Shown: one piece after another, positions 17,014-25,952 of the stretch
Position numbering within the stretch: the stretch's first letter is position 1
How the letters are laid out: every line of letters starts with the position of its first letter
Origin: Stappia sp.
GTDB lineage: Bacteria; Pseudomonadota; Alphaproteobacteria; Rhizobiales; Stappiaceae
Direction of reading: 5' to 3'
NCBI RefSeq assembly: GCF_040110915.1
Contig: NZ_CP157793.1
Span: forward strand, 2,306,939 to 2,370,938
DNA: 64,000 nt
Program-made: the position numbers and the translations under genes
Notes under the pieces: model-generated
Database searches by the model: none
Told to the model about the DNA's origin: nothing
Seen by the model: the letters and a program-made list of their open reading frames with translations, nothing else

Positions 17014-17487
17014 TCAGGCGTGAGGAATGAGCGGTTTCTCGTAGAAAACCGAATAGGGAGAGGCGGGATAGTCGAGCACGGGGCCGCAGCGCGTGAAGCC
17101 GCCGCGCTCGTAGAGACGCCAGGCCGCCGGATGCCGGTCGCCGGTCTCGAGCACCAGCCGCGCCAGACCTTCGGCGCGCGCGCAAGCCTCGATCTCGGTC
17201 AGGATGCGGCCGCCGACCCCGCGCCCCTGCGCGGCCGGACGCGTGTACATGCGCTTCACCTCGCCGGTGCCCGCCGCATGCCGGCGCAAGGCGCCGCAGC
17301 CCAACGCCGCGCCGCTCTCCGCGTCGCGCGCGATGAAGACGGTGGTGTCGGCCTCGGCCATGTCCTCGACGCTCATCATGTAGCAGGCTTCCGGCGGAGA
17401 AAGCGCCGACAGCACGGCGTTCAACTCGTCGATCAGCGCCCGAATGTCCGCGCCAAGCGGATCCGCGATGCCGACCGCGACGGCCAT
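17014..17487 (-). CDS. GNAT-family N-acetyltransferase
   Basis: 157 residues. The acetyl-CoA-binding motif A is MYTRPAAQGRGVGGRILTEIEACA at about residues 75-98 (QxxGxG form). This is followed by LVLETGDRHPAAWRLYERGGF, typical of GNAT motif B. Substrate unknown. It sits between gatC (3 bases away) and gatA (24 bases) on the same strand, so it is embedded in the amidotransferase operon. There is no evident functional link to tRNA amidation. Confidence 0.88.
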   Translation of the reverse strand: MAVAVGIADPLGADIRALIDELNAVLSALSPPEACYMMSVEDMAEADTTVFIARDAESGAALGCGALRRHAAGTGEVKRMYTRPAAQGRGVGGRILTEIEACARAEGLARLVLETGDRHPAAWRLYERGGFTRCGPVLDYPASPYSVFYEKPLIPHA

Positions 17488-17490
17488 GGA

Positions 17491-17778
17491 TTACTCCACC
17501 ACCTTGGGAACCATGAAGAAATCGTCTTCCGACGCCGGTGCGTTGGCGACGACCCGGTCCGGGTAGCCGCCGTCGTCGACCACGTCGGCGCGCTTCTTCA
17601 TGTCCTGCTTGACGACGGAGGTCATCGGCTCGACGCCGCTGACGTCGACCTCGTCGAGTTGCTCGACAAAGGCGAGGATGGTGTTGAGTTCGCCGGTCAT
17701 CTTGCCGGCCTCCTCGTCCGTGACCTTGATGCGCGCCAGATGCGCCACCCGCTTCACCGTGTCGATATCGACGGACAT
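17491..17778 (-). CDS. gatC: Aspartyl/glutamyl-tRNA amidotransferase subunit C
   Basis: 95 residues, normal for GatC. It starts [17 protein letters not shown] and contains [19 protein letters not shown] and [10 protein letters not shown], all family hallmarks. GatC is a scaffold that stabilises the GatA-GatB complex. The ATG at 17778 is favoured over one five codons upstream because the family begins at MSxD. First gene of the gatC-GNAT-gatA run. Confidence 0.95.
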   Translation of the reverse strand: MSVDIDTVKRVAHLARIKVTDEEAGKMTGELNTILAFVEQLDEVDVSGVEPMTSVVKQDMKKRADVVDDGGYPDRVVANAPASEDDFFMVPKVVE

Positions 17779-18074
17779 TCTCGCTCTCCGCACGTTGGGC
17801 CGCGGCGCGACCCGCCTGGATGGATGTGTATCGGGAAGGCTGCCGGGCCACGCTCGGCACGCGCCGGCCCCGGATCGCCCAAAACGGGCATCCCGCCCTG
17901 GCGATGAGGAAAGCCGGCGGGCGCGCCCCGCACCCCGCCTGTCGCACGGCCTATATCACCCGGTCGAAGGCGCCCGCAAGCCAAAGCCCGCCGCGAGCCG
18001 GGCGAAGGCTCCCCATCGCGCCCCATTGCTCCCCATTGCTTGCCGGGGAGCCCGCCGCGAGCGCGCGCCGCAAC
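17779..18074. other. Intergenic region with short direct repeats
   Basis: About 296 bases between gatC and the NTF2-like gene, both minus strand. Near 18009-18050 a motif of the form GCTCCCCATTG/GCGCCCCATTG recurs three times in a row. No gene or clear promoter was recognised; the gatC promoter must lie here. Confidence 0.4.
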
Positions 18075-18608
18075 TCAGGCCGGGATTTTTTGCGCGATGA
18101 TGCCCGGTGCGCGTGCGGGGCGCGGACGGAGCCCCGCGCGACGTAGCGCACGCGCCGCGTCCCCATCGATCGCGGCCGACGCGATGCCATCAATCGCGGC
18201 CGGCGCATTGCCATCGCTCGCGGCCGGCGCGATGCCGGCCCCGCGGGTCTGGCGCTCCTCCACGATTCGCCCCTCCCGCCAGGTCTGGCGGTAGCTCACC
18301 GTCTCGCGCACCAGCCGTCCGTCGACGTCGACACCCTCGAAGCGGCAGACGAACCGCACGCTGCCGGCGCCCTGCGCGCGGGCAGGCGCGCAGGCAAGGT
18401 CCTCGACCGTTCCGCGCAGCATGACGAAGCGGCGCGCGACCGGCTGCAGCTTGCGCAAGGCCGACACCCGGTCCCGCGCCACGGTCACGCCATTGTCGAC
18501 AAGCCGCACCTCTTGCGCGAAATGCGTCCGGCAGGCGCCGTCGAGATCGCCGCCAGCCAGGCGGGCGAGATAATCCTCAAGGCGATTTCGAAACGCGGCG
18601 GGCGGCAT
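18075..18608 (-). CDS. NTF2/SnoaL-like fold protein with a repeat-expanded tail
   Basis: 177 residues. Residues 1-115 have the SnoaL-like pattern: FRNRLEDYLARLAGGDLDGACRTHFAQEVRLVDNG at the start, then strands FVMLRGTVED, SVRFVCRFEGVDVDG and RETVSYRQTWREGRIVEER. Such proteins are small cone-shaped enzymes or binding proteins; the function is unknown. The last 60 residues are low complexity. They contain three 8-residue units (GIAPAASD, GNAPAAID, GIASAAID) encoded by a 24-base tandem repeat, so the tail is probably dispensable and variable in length. Confidence 0.68.
   Translation of the reverse strand: MPPAAFRNRLEDYLARLAGGDLDGACRTHFAQEVRLVDNGVTVARDRVSALRKLQPVARRFVMLRGTVEDLACAPARAQGAGSVRFVCRFEGVDVDGRLVRETVSYRQTWREGRIVEERQTRGAGIAPAASDGNAPAAIDGIASAAIDGDAARALRRAGLRPRPARAPGIIAQKIPA
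18164..18235. repeat. 24-base tandem repeat, three units, inside a coding region
   Basis: Units at 18164-18187, 18188-18211 and 18212-18235 differ at a few positions each (CATCxATCGCGGCC core). The unit length is a multiple of three, so copy changes keep the frame of the NTF2-like protein and alter only its C-terminal tail. Confidence 0.85.
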
Positions 18609-18706
18609 GACGGGCTCTCCGGCTGGACAACGACGAGAACATTACAAGAACATTGAACTCCTGTCCAGCCGGTTGCATCGGGTCGTCCGCCGAGTTCACA
18701 TGTCGG

Positions 18707-19414
18707 TCACAGCTCCAGAACCCCGCCGGGCGCGGTGACCTTCACGCGGTCCGCCTGCGCGCCCATTTCTGCAAGGAAGCGATCTGCCGACGCATCGAGG
18801 ATCGGGAAGGTTCCGAAATGGCACGGCAGGATGGTCTCGAAGTCGAAGAAGCGGGTGCAGGCGATGGCCGCCGTCTTCGCGCCCATGGTGAAGCGGTCGC
18901 CGATCGGCACGATGCCCACCTTCGGCGCGTGCAGTTCCTGGATGAGGGCCATGTCGCCGAAGAGATCCGTGTCGCCCATGTGATAGAGCGTCGGCTCCCC
19001 CTCGGCGCGGATCACCACGCCGTTCGGCTGCCCCATGTAGACCGGCGGCCAGCCGCCGGCGAGCGACGACGAGGTGTGATGCGCCTGGGTCAGCGACACG
19101 GTGAAGGGGCCGACGTCGATGGAGCCGCCGCAGCCCATCGGGTTGATGTTTTCATGGCCCTGCGACTGCACCCACATGGCGATCTCGAAGTTCGCGGTGA
19201 CCTGCGCGCCCGTGCGTCTGGCGATGTCCAGGGTGTCGCCGATGTGATCGTCGTGCCCATGGGTCAGCACGATGTGGGTCACGCCCTCGCTAACGCTCTC
19301 CACGCTGAGATCCTCGGGAAAGGCCGGATTGCCGCTCAGGAAGGGGTCGATGAGGATCGAGGCGCCGGGAATGTCGACGCGGGCGGCGGCATGACCGAGA
19401 AAGGTGAGTTTCAT
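18707..19414 (-). CDS. UPF0173 metal-dependent hydrolase (metallo-beta-lactamase fold)
   Basis: 235 residues. The metal-binding motif THGHDDHIGD is at about residues 51-60. Further ligands are HHTSSS, YHMGDTDLFGDM and LPCHFGTFP, all in UPF0173 order. Family members are metal-dependent hydrolases with undefined physiological substrates. ATG preceded by GGAGG. It stands between the NTF2-like gene and the symporter operon, with gaps of about 100 and 126 bases, so it is likely its own unit. Confidence 0.92.
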   Translation of the reverse strand: MKLTFLGHAAARVDIPGASILIDPFLSGNPAFPEDLSVESVSEGVTHIVLTHGHDDHIGDTLDIARRTGAQVTANFEIAMWVQSQGHENINPMGCGGSIDVGPFTVSLTQAHHTSSSLAGGWPPVYMGQPNGVVIRAEGEPTLYHMGDTDLFGDMALIQELHAPKVGIVPIGDRFTMGAKTAAIACTRFFDFETILPCHFGTFPILDASADRFLAEMGAQADRVKVTAPGGVLEL

Positions 19415-19540
19415 GAGATGGTTCCTCCGATTGGGTCGGCATGGGCTGTCCGCACTCTATCGCGTTCGCGCGCCGCGACAATGCCCCCGCCGCCCTGTGG
19501 AGCACCGGCCGCCGCACGCGCGGCGGCCGTTCCGTCCGCG

Positions 19541-20995
19541 TCAGGCGAACAGCCCGTCGACGCGCGCCCGCTCCCGCGCACAGCGCCGGGACATCAGCGA
19601 CACGCCCACCAGCACGGCGGTGTTGCAGATCACGCCGACGACGCCTGAGGTCAGGCCGCCGAGTTCCGGGATCGAGACCGGATAATAGACCTGCAGCACG
19701 CCGGCCACGACCACCCCGACGATCATGCCCGCGGCAGCGCCCGCCGCGGTCGCGCCGCGCCAGAAGATGCCGAGATACAGCGAAGGGGCGAGCTGGACGA
19801 TGCCCTGATAGGCCAGGAGCGCCAGCAACAGCAGACCGCTCGTCTGATCGGCGGTCGCCAGCGCGCCGACCACGGCCAGCGCGGTGGTGACCACGATGGT
19901 CCAGCGCGCGGTGCGGGTGATGCGCTTGTCGCTCGCCCCCTTCACGTGAAAGATGTCCTGGGCGGCGTGCACGCCGGCGGCCTGCGTCAGCGCGTTGATG
20001 TTGCCGATGGTGGCGGCGAGCACGCAGATGCCGGCGAGCGACAGCACCAGCGGCCCCGCGTTGGCGGCAAGCAGGAACCAGACGTTGTCCGGCGCGGCCG
20101 CCACATCGGGCCGGGAGGCGGCGAGCATCGACGCCGTCAGCAGCAGCGCCAGGAAGCCGAACATCAGCGGCGCGGCCTTGAAGGCGGAGTTCTTGACCGT
20201 TTGCGCGCTGCGCGCGGTGAACAGCCGCACGAAGATGTCCGGCCAGCACCACGATCCCAGCGCCCCGGTGGCGACGATGGAGGCGTAGTAGTAGGGCCCG
20301 AGATCGCTGCCCGCGCCCGGCAGGGTGGCGAAGGCCGCCGGCAGCTTGTCGAAGCCGTGCCCCGTCGACAGCAGCCAGACGATGAAGCCCAGCGCCAGCA
20401 CGCTGCCGACACCATAGGCGAACGTGCCCTGGATCATGTCGGAGATGACGATCCCGCGCATGCCCATCCGCACGGTCCAGATCTGGCGCACCGCGAGCAC
20501 CGCGATCCCGATCCCGACCGCCATCTTCGGCGAGACGAGGCCGAAGGACAGATAGGAGAACACGAGGCCCAGCGACTGGAACCCGAGCACCAGCCACGGA
20601 AACATCGACACCACCCCGATGACGGCGGCGATCACCCGCACCGTATCGGAATTGTAGCGCGCGCCGACGAAGTCGGACTGGGTCTTCAGGTTGAGCTTGT
20701 GGCCCCAGTCGTACACCCGGTCCGCCATGTAGAACATCAGCAGCACCGCGATCAGCGAATAGGAGATGACGTAATAGCCCATCACTCCGGCCGAGGCCGA
20801 CATCCCGGCGAAGGCGATGAACATGGTTCCCGGCAGCCAGGTGTTCAGAAAGGCCATGGTCTGGAACCACGACCCGAAGGAGCGACCCGCCACGGCGAAC
20901 TCCGAGAAGCCGCCCTCGCCCCGGTGCGAGCGCTCCAGAACGACAACCACGCCGATGAAGAACAGGGCCACCAGCCCGTATCCCAACACGATCAT
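19541..20995 (-). CDS. Sodium:solute symporter (SSS family)
   Basis: 484 residues and about 13 hydrophobic segments. SSS features include FAVAGRSFGSWFQTMAFLNTWLPG early, VGARYNSDTVRVIAAVIG, and IGNINALTQAAGVHAAQDIF in the middle. The last resembles the sodium-site region of PutP/PanF relatives. The substrate is not predictable. The gene starts 3 bases after the small membrane-subunit gene and shares direction with the deacetylase gene upstream. This suggests uptake of the compound the deacetylase acts on, for example an acetylated polyamine or amine; that is inference. Confidence 0.9.
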   Translation of the reverse strand: MIVLGYGLVALFFIGVVVVLERSHRGEGGFSEFAVAGRSFGSWFQTMAFLNTWLPGTMFIAFAGMSASAGVMGYYVISYSLIAVLLMFYMADRVYDWGHKLNLKTQSDFVGARYNSDTVRVIAAVIGVVSMFPWLVLGFQSLGLVFSYLSFGLVSPKMAVGIGIAVLAVRQIWTVRMGMRGIVISDMIQGTFAYGVGSVLALGFIVWLLSTGHGFDKLPAAFATLPGAGSDLGPYYYASIVATGALGSWCWPDIFVRLFTARSAQTVKNSAFKAAPLMFGFLALLLTASMLAASRPDVAAAPDNVWFLLAANAGPLVLSLAGICVLAATIGNINALTQAAGVHAAQDIFHVKGASDKRITRTARWTIVVTTALAVVGALATADQTSGLLLLALLAYQGIVQLAPSLYLGIFWRGATAAGAAAGMIVGVVVAGVLQVYYPVSIPELGGLTSGVVGVICNTAVLVGVSLMSRRCARERARVDGLFA

Positions 20996-20998
20996 CGC

Positions 20999-21199
20999 TC
21001 ACTCCTCCCCGGCGTGGGCATCGCGCGCCCGCAGGACGAGCATGGACGCGATGAGAACGAGCCCGCTGCCGAAGAAATAGGTCAGCGCCATGGGCATGGA
21101 GCCGTGCACGAAGACATCGTGCACCGGCGGCAGAAGCATGAGCCCCAGGTTCGCGAACAGCACGCACCAGGCAAACGCGGAAATGCGCTTTTCCGTCAT
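20999..21199 (-). CDS. Small two-helix membrane protein, putative symporter subunit (DUF3311-like)
   Basis: 66 residues with two transmembrane helices (AWCVLFANLGLMLLPPV and ALTYFFGSGLVLIASMLVL) and a short charged tail. Small proteins of this type precede SSS symporters in many bacteria and are thought to assist them. The 3-base spacing to the symporter start means coupled translation. ATG with GGGAGGAAACC upstream. Function is inferred from size and position. Confidence 0.8.
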   Translation of the reverse strand: MTEKRISAFAWCVLFANLGLMLLPPVHDVFVHGSMPMALTYFFGSGLVLIASMLVLRARDAHAGEE

Positions 21200-21230
21200 G
21201 ATGGTTTCCTCCCTTGAAGACGAAGGCCGA

Positions 21231-22343
21231 TCAGGCGCCGATCAGCCGGACGATTTCGGCCGAGCGCGCGATCATGTCGGCCTGATGGGGTTGCAGCTCC
21301 TGCATGCCGAAATTGGACACGACCGGCAGGAAGGGGTCCTCCACCCCGCTCGCGCGGCCGCACAGCGTTTCCAGGACCGCGATCCCGCAAAACGGCGTGT
21401 AGGCCGGCGAATAGCCGCCCTCGTGCATCACCAGCAGCTTGCCGCCGCAATGGGCGTCGGCGAGGCGCATCACCTGCCCGGTCATCTCGCGGTAGGTGCC
21501 GCTATGCGCCATGTTGCGCCCCAGCGGATCCGTCGCCCCGGCATCGAAGCCGGACAGCACGAAGATCATGTCCGGGCGGAAGGCGTCGATGGCGGGCGCG
21601 ACGACCGTGTCCATGGCGTGCAGATAGGCGCCGTGGCCGGAGCCCGGTGGCAGCGGGATGTTGAGGTTGTAGCCGCGCCCCGCGCCCTCGCCGATCTCCT
21701 CCACGAAGCCCGAATCCTGCGGGTAGTTCTGATACTGGTGCATGGAGATGACGAGCGTCGACGGATCGTCGTAGAAGGCCTTCTGCGCGCCGTTGCCGTG
21801 GTGGACGTCCCAGTCGAGGATGGCGATCCGCAGGTCCCCGAATTCCTTGCGCAGGTTCATCGCCGCGAGAACGCCATTGGCGAAGATGCAGAAGCCCCGC
21901 CCGATATCGGCCTCCGCATGGTGCCCCGGCGGGCGGTTGAGCACATAGGCGTTGTCGAGCTCTCCCTTGAGGATCGCCCGGCCGGCGACCAGCGGCGCGG
22001 CCGCCGACAGCGCCGCGATCTCGTAGGATCCGGGCCCGAAGGGCGTCAGCTCGCCGGCGTTGCCGCCCCCTTCGTCGCTCATCGTCTTGATCCGCGTCAG
22101 ATACTCCGGCGTGTGAAACAGCGCGAGCTGGTCGTGGGTCAGCTCCGCGAACTCCTCCAGGATGGTGAGATGCGGCTTGAGGCCGGACACCGAAATCAGC
22201 CCGTCGATGCGCCGTTTGCTGTCGGAACTCTCGCCGTGCACGATGTCGGGCTGCACAAAACCGCCGGCGGGAAGGAAAAGCGCCCCCTGCCCCGTGTTGT
22301 GCCACATGTATTTCTCGTGAAAGACATATCCCGTCCGTGTCAT
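21231..22343 (-). CDS. Class II histone-deacetylase-family amidohydrolase (acetylpolyamine-type)
   Basis: 370 residues. Zinc-site and charge-relay residues are present: RPPGHHAEADIGRGFC, LDWDVHHGNG, HQYQNYPQDSG, VLSGFDAGATDPLG and HEGGYSPAYTPFCG. Bacterial members deacetylate acetylpolyamines or related amides, releasing acetate. It is the first gene of a run with a small membrane subunit and a sodium symporter. A LuxR-type regulator is divergent from it across 82 bases. Together they look like an uptake-and-deacetylation pathway. ATG with GGAGG. The identity of the amide is unknown. Confidence 0.9.
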   Translation of the reverse strand: MTRTGYVFHEKYMWHNTGQGALFLPAGGFVQPDIVHGESSDSKRRIDGLISVSGLKPHLTILEEFAELTHDQLALFHTPEYLTRIKTMSDEGGGNAGELTPFGPGSYEIAALSAAAPLVAGRAILKGELDNAYVLNRPPGHHAEADIGRGFCIFANGVLAAMNLRKEFGDLRIAILDWDVHHGNGAQKAFYDDPSTLVISMHQYQNYPQDSGFVEEIGEGAGRGYNLNIPLPPGSGHGAYLHAMDTVVAPAIDAFRPDMIFVLSGFDAGATDPLGRNMAHSGTYREMTGQVMRLADAHCGGKLLVMHEGGYSPAYTPFCGIAVLETLCGRASGVEDPFLPVVSNFGMQELQPHQADMIARSAEIVRLIGA

Positions 22344-22409
22344 TCCATTCCTCCCTTTCTGGATTTGACGAGGACATGCTAGAAATCACGAGGAACAAGA
22401 AAAACGACC

Positions 22410-22425
22410 ATGTGGACCCCTACAT
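22410..22425. promoter_or_regulatory. Candidate operator in the deacetylase-regulator divergent region
   Basis: ATGT (22410-22413) and ACAT (22422-22425) flank GGACCCCT, giving an interrupted palindrome directly before the LuxR-type start codon. The whole divergent space is only 82 bases, so a site here could control both directions. Short and imperfect, so tentative. Confidence 0.3.
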
Positions 22426-23391
22426 ATGAACGGTAGCGCGCCGGCGATCGGAGATCTGGAGCACCTGAGCGGCCTGCTCCTGTCCCTGCATCGGCTGTCG
22501 CACAGCGTGGCCTTCGCGCAGTTCCAGGCGGAGGCGCTGGCGCTCCTCGCCGGCGCGCTGCCCTTCGACGCGGCCTGGTGGGGCCTGGCCTCCGGCGTCA
22601 GCGTGCACACCGAGGTGCGGCACAATCTGCCCGACAGCTATCTGGGCTCCTGGGAGCGGGTGAAACTCGCGGATCCGATCGCCGCGGCGACGACGCGCGC
22701 CCCCGGCGTCACCGTCTGCTTCAACGCCGATGCGCTGGCGCCTTACACGGAGTTGCAGGCCACCCTCGCCGGCTACGACGTCCACCACGTGCTGTGCACC
22801 AAGACCACGGAGCCGGCGCTGGAGCTCTTCGCCTTCGTCTCGCTCTACCGCACCCATGCGCCCTTCACGGAGGCCGAACGGCGCCTCAAGCAGGCCGTGA
22901 CCCCGCATCTCCACGCCGCGCTGCACCAGACCTGGCGCCGGCATCTGGAAACGAGCGTGTCGAGCACGGATGCGGACGCGCGCCCCCGGGCCAGCGCGAT
23001 CTGCGACGCCAGCGGGCTGATCCTCTCGGCGGAGGACCATTTCGCGCGGCTGATGAGCCTGGAATGGCCGCGCTGGCGCGGCCCCCGGCTGCCCGAGGCG
23101 GTCATGACCGCGCTGGCGCGCCGGCGCGACCTGCGCGGCCGCCGGCTGCGGCTCGACTTTCGCGAGACGGACGGGGTGACGCTGGTGCGCGCGCAGGAGC
23201 GCTCGCACCTGTCGGACCTCTCGCCGCGCGAACACGTGGTGGCCGAACTCTATGCCACCGGACGGACCTACAAGGAGATCGCCCAGGATCTCGGCGTCGC
23301 CCCGGCAACGGCGCGCCATTACATCCGCTCCGCCTTCAACAAGCTGCGCGTGCGCAACAAGGCGGAGCTGACGCGCATCTTCGTGCGCTGA
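22426..23391 (+). CDS. LuxR-family transcriptional regulator
   Basis: 321 residues. A C-terminal LuxR-type helix-turn-helix lies at ~255-320: LSPREHVVAELYATGRTYKEIAQDLGVAPATARHYIRSAFNKLRV. The N-terminal ~230 residues are a probable sensory domain without a receiver phosphorylation site, and I recognise no named domain there. It is divergent from the deacetylase-symporter operon and is the obvious candidate regulator. The ribosome-binding site at 22426 is poor, so a slightly later start cannot be excluded. Confidence 0.85.
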   Translation: MNGSAPAIGDLEHLSGLLLSLHRLSHSVAFAQFQAEALALLAGALPFDAAWWGLASGVSVHTEVRHNLPDSYLGSWERVKLADPIAAATTRAPGVTVCFNADALAPYTELQATLAGYDVHHVLCTKTTEPALELFAFVSLYRTHAPFTEAERRLKQAVTPHLHAALHQTWRRHLETSVSSTDADARPRASAICDASGLILSAEDHFARLMSLEWPRWRGPRLPEAVMTALARRRDLRGRRLRLDFRETDGVTLVRAQERSHLSDLSPREHVVAELYATGRTYKEIAQDLGVAPATARHYIRSAFNKLRVRNKAELTRIFVR

Positions 23392-23454
23392 GCGGAACCC
23401 GGCGCGACGCGAATCGGGATACTCACCGCCGGCCGCGCGTGCTAAAGCGGCCCG

Positions 23455-23976
23455 ATGACGCAGCCCGCCCTCCTTCCCCTCGACGACTTCGCCGCCCGCC
23501 TGCCCGCCTATGGCCGGCTGATCGGCCTCGATCTCGGCACCAAAACCATTGGCCTCGCGCTTTGCGACGCCGCGCGCACCATCGCCAGCCCGTTGGAGAC
23601 GATCCGCCGCAAGAAGTTCGGCGTGGATGCGCAGGCGCTTCTGGAGATCTGCCGCAAGCACGAGGTGCGCGGCCTGGTGCTCGGCCTGCCGCTCAACATG
23701 GACGGCTCGGAAGGCCCGCGCGTGCAGGCGACACGCGCCTTCGCGCGCAATCTCTCCGCCCTCACCGACCTGCCGATGACCGCCTGGGACGAGCGCCTGT
23801 CGACGGCCGCCGTCACCCGCACGCTGATCGAGGCGGACCGCTCGCGCGCGCGCCGGGCCGAACTCGTCGACAAGATGGCCGCCTCCTACATCCTGCAGGG
23901 CTTTCTCGACCGGCTGGCCAATCTGCCCGCTCCGGGCACGGGCCCGGCGGAGGAGGACGGGGCGCCGACGCCGTGA
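23455..23976 (+). CDS. ruvX: Putative pre-16S rRNA nuclease / Holliday-junction resolvase-like YqgF
   Basis: 173 residues, with short extensions at both ends of the ~140-residue family core. The acidic RNase H-like first strand is [15 protein letters not shown]. Further blocks are [29 protein letters not shown] and [14 protein letters not shown]. coli YqgF helps process the 5' end of 16S rRNA; the older name is Holliday-junction resolvase. Its stop overlaps the GTG of the AEC transporter (GTGA). First gene of a long plus-strand run. Confidence 0.95.
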   Translation: MTQPALLPLDDFAARLPAYGRLIGLDLGTKTIGLALCDAARTIASPLETIRRKKFGVDAQALLEICRKHEVRGLVLGLPLNMDGSEGPRVQATRAFARNLSALTDLPMTAWDERLSTAAVTRTLIEADRSRARRAELVDKMAASYILQGFLDRLANLPAPGTGPAEEDGAPTP

Positions 23977-24899
23977 CCAGTGTGCTTAACGCGCTTCTGC
24001 CCGTCCTGCTGGTGATCGCGGCCGGTCATGTCGTCGCCCGCATGGGGCTGATCACCGGCGAGCAATGGCGCGGCGTGGAGCGCATCGCCTATTTCGTGCT
24101 GTTTCCCGCGATCATCATCGCGACCGTCGCGCAGACGGACTTCATGGCGCTGCCGGCCTTCGAGATGAGCGTCACCCTGATGCTCTCCATCCTCGCGATG
24201 GCGGCGCTGACGCTCGCTCTCCATCCGCTGCTGACGCGCGTCTTCGGGCTCGACGGGCCGCGCTATTCCTCCGTGTTCCAGGGCGCGACGCGCTGGAACA
24301 CCTTCGTCGCGCTGGCGATCGCCGACGAGATGCTCGGCGCCGACGGGCTGGCGCTGCTCGCCGTCGCCATCGTGGCGATGATCCCGCTGCTCAACATCGT
24401 CAACGTGCTGGTGCTGGCGCGTTTCGCCAGCGGCACGACGCCGGGGCCGGGCAAGATCCTGCTCGATCTGGGGCGCAATCCCTTCATCTGGTCGACCGCC
24501 GTCGGGCTGCTGCTCAACCTCTCGGGCCTGCCGCTGCCGCGCTTCGCCTGGTCGACGCTGGAGATCCTGGGCAGCGCGGCGCTGCCGATCGGCATCGTCT
24601 GCGTGGGCGCCGGCCTCGATCTCGCCGCCCTGCGCCGGCCCGGCCCGGCCTTGACCAGCTCTTTGGTGCTTAAGCTCGCCGTCATGCCCGCGCTCGGCTT
24701 CGGCTTCGCAACCCTGATGGGCGTCACCGGCCCGGCCTTCGCCGTGGTGATGATCGCCATGGCCGTGCCGAGCGCCAGCGGCTCCTATCTGCTCGCCCGG
24801 CAGATGGGGGGCGATGCCAAGCTGATGGCGGAAATCCTCACCCTGCAGACGCTGGTGGCGGCCCTGACCATGCCGCTTGCCCTGTACCTGACCTTGTAA
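23973..24899 (+). CDS. AEC (auxin efflux carrier) family transporter
   Basis: 308 residues with the AEC pattern of ten helices in two halves: [19 protein letters not shown] at the start, [37 protein letters not shown] and [14 protein letters not shown]. The end is [30 protein letters not shown]. Relatives move malonate, malate or other small organic anions. The GTG start overlaps the ruvX stop by four bases and makes the chain begin with the usual hydrophobic helix; the much longer open frame upstream is a shadow of the LuxR gene. Confidence 0.88.
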   Translation: MTSVLNALLPVLLVIAAGHVVARMGLITGEQWRGVERIAYFVLFPAIIIATVAQTDFMALPAFEMSVTLMLSILAMAALTLALHPLLTRVFGLDGPRYSSVFQGATRWNTFVALAIADEMLGADGLALLAVAIVAMIPLLNIVNVLVLARFASGTTPGPGKILLDLGRNPFIWSTAVGLLLNLSGLPLPRFAWSTLEILGSAALPIGIVCVGAGLDLAALRRPGPALTSSLVLKLAVMPALGFGFATLMGVTGPAFAVVMIAMAVPSASGSYLLARQMGGDAKLMAEILTLQTLVAALTMPLALYLTL

Positions 24900-24984
24900 G
24901 CCACACCCGCCGGACGGCAATCGCGGGAAAAGCGCGCGCGGACGCTTGAGCGCCCCCGGGGATCGGCCTATAGGGTGGGCTTTG

Positions 24985-25950
<966 letters not shown>

Positions 25951-25952
25951 CC

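Noticed and set aside
22578..24899. 773-codon protein containing the AEC transporter
   Set aside because: The first ~465 codons are an out-of-frame reading of the LuxR-type gene and ruvX. The true transporter starts at the GTG at 23973 overlapping the ruvX stop.
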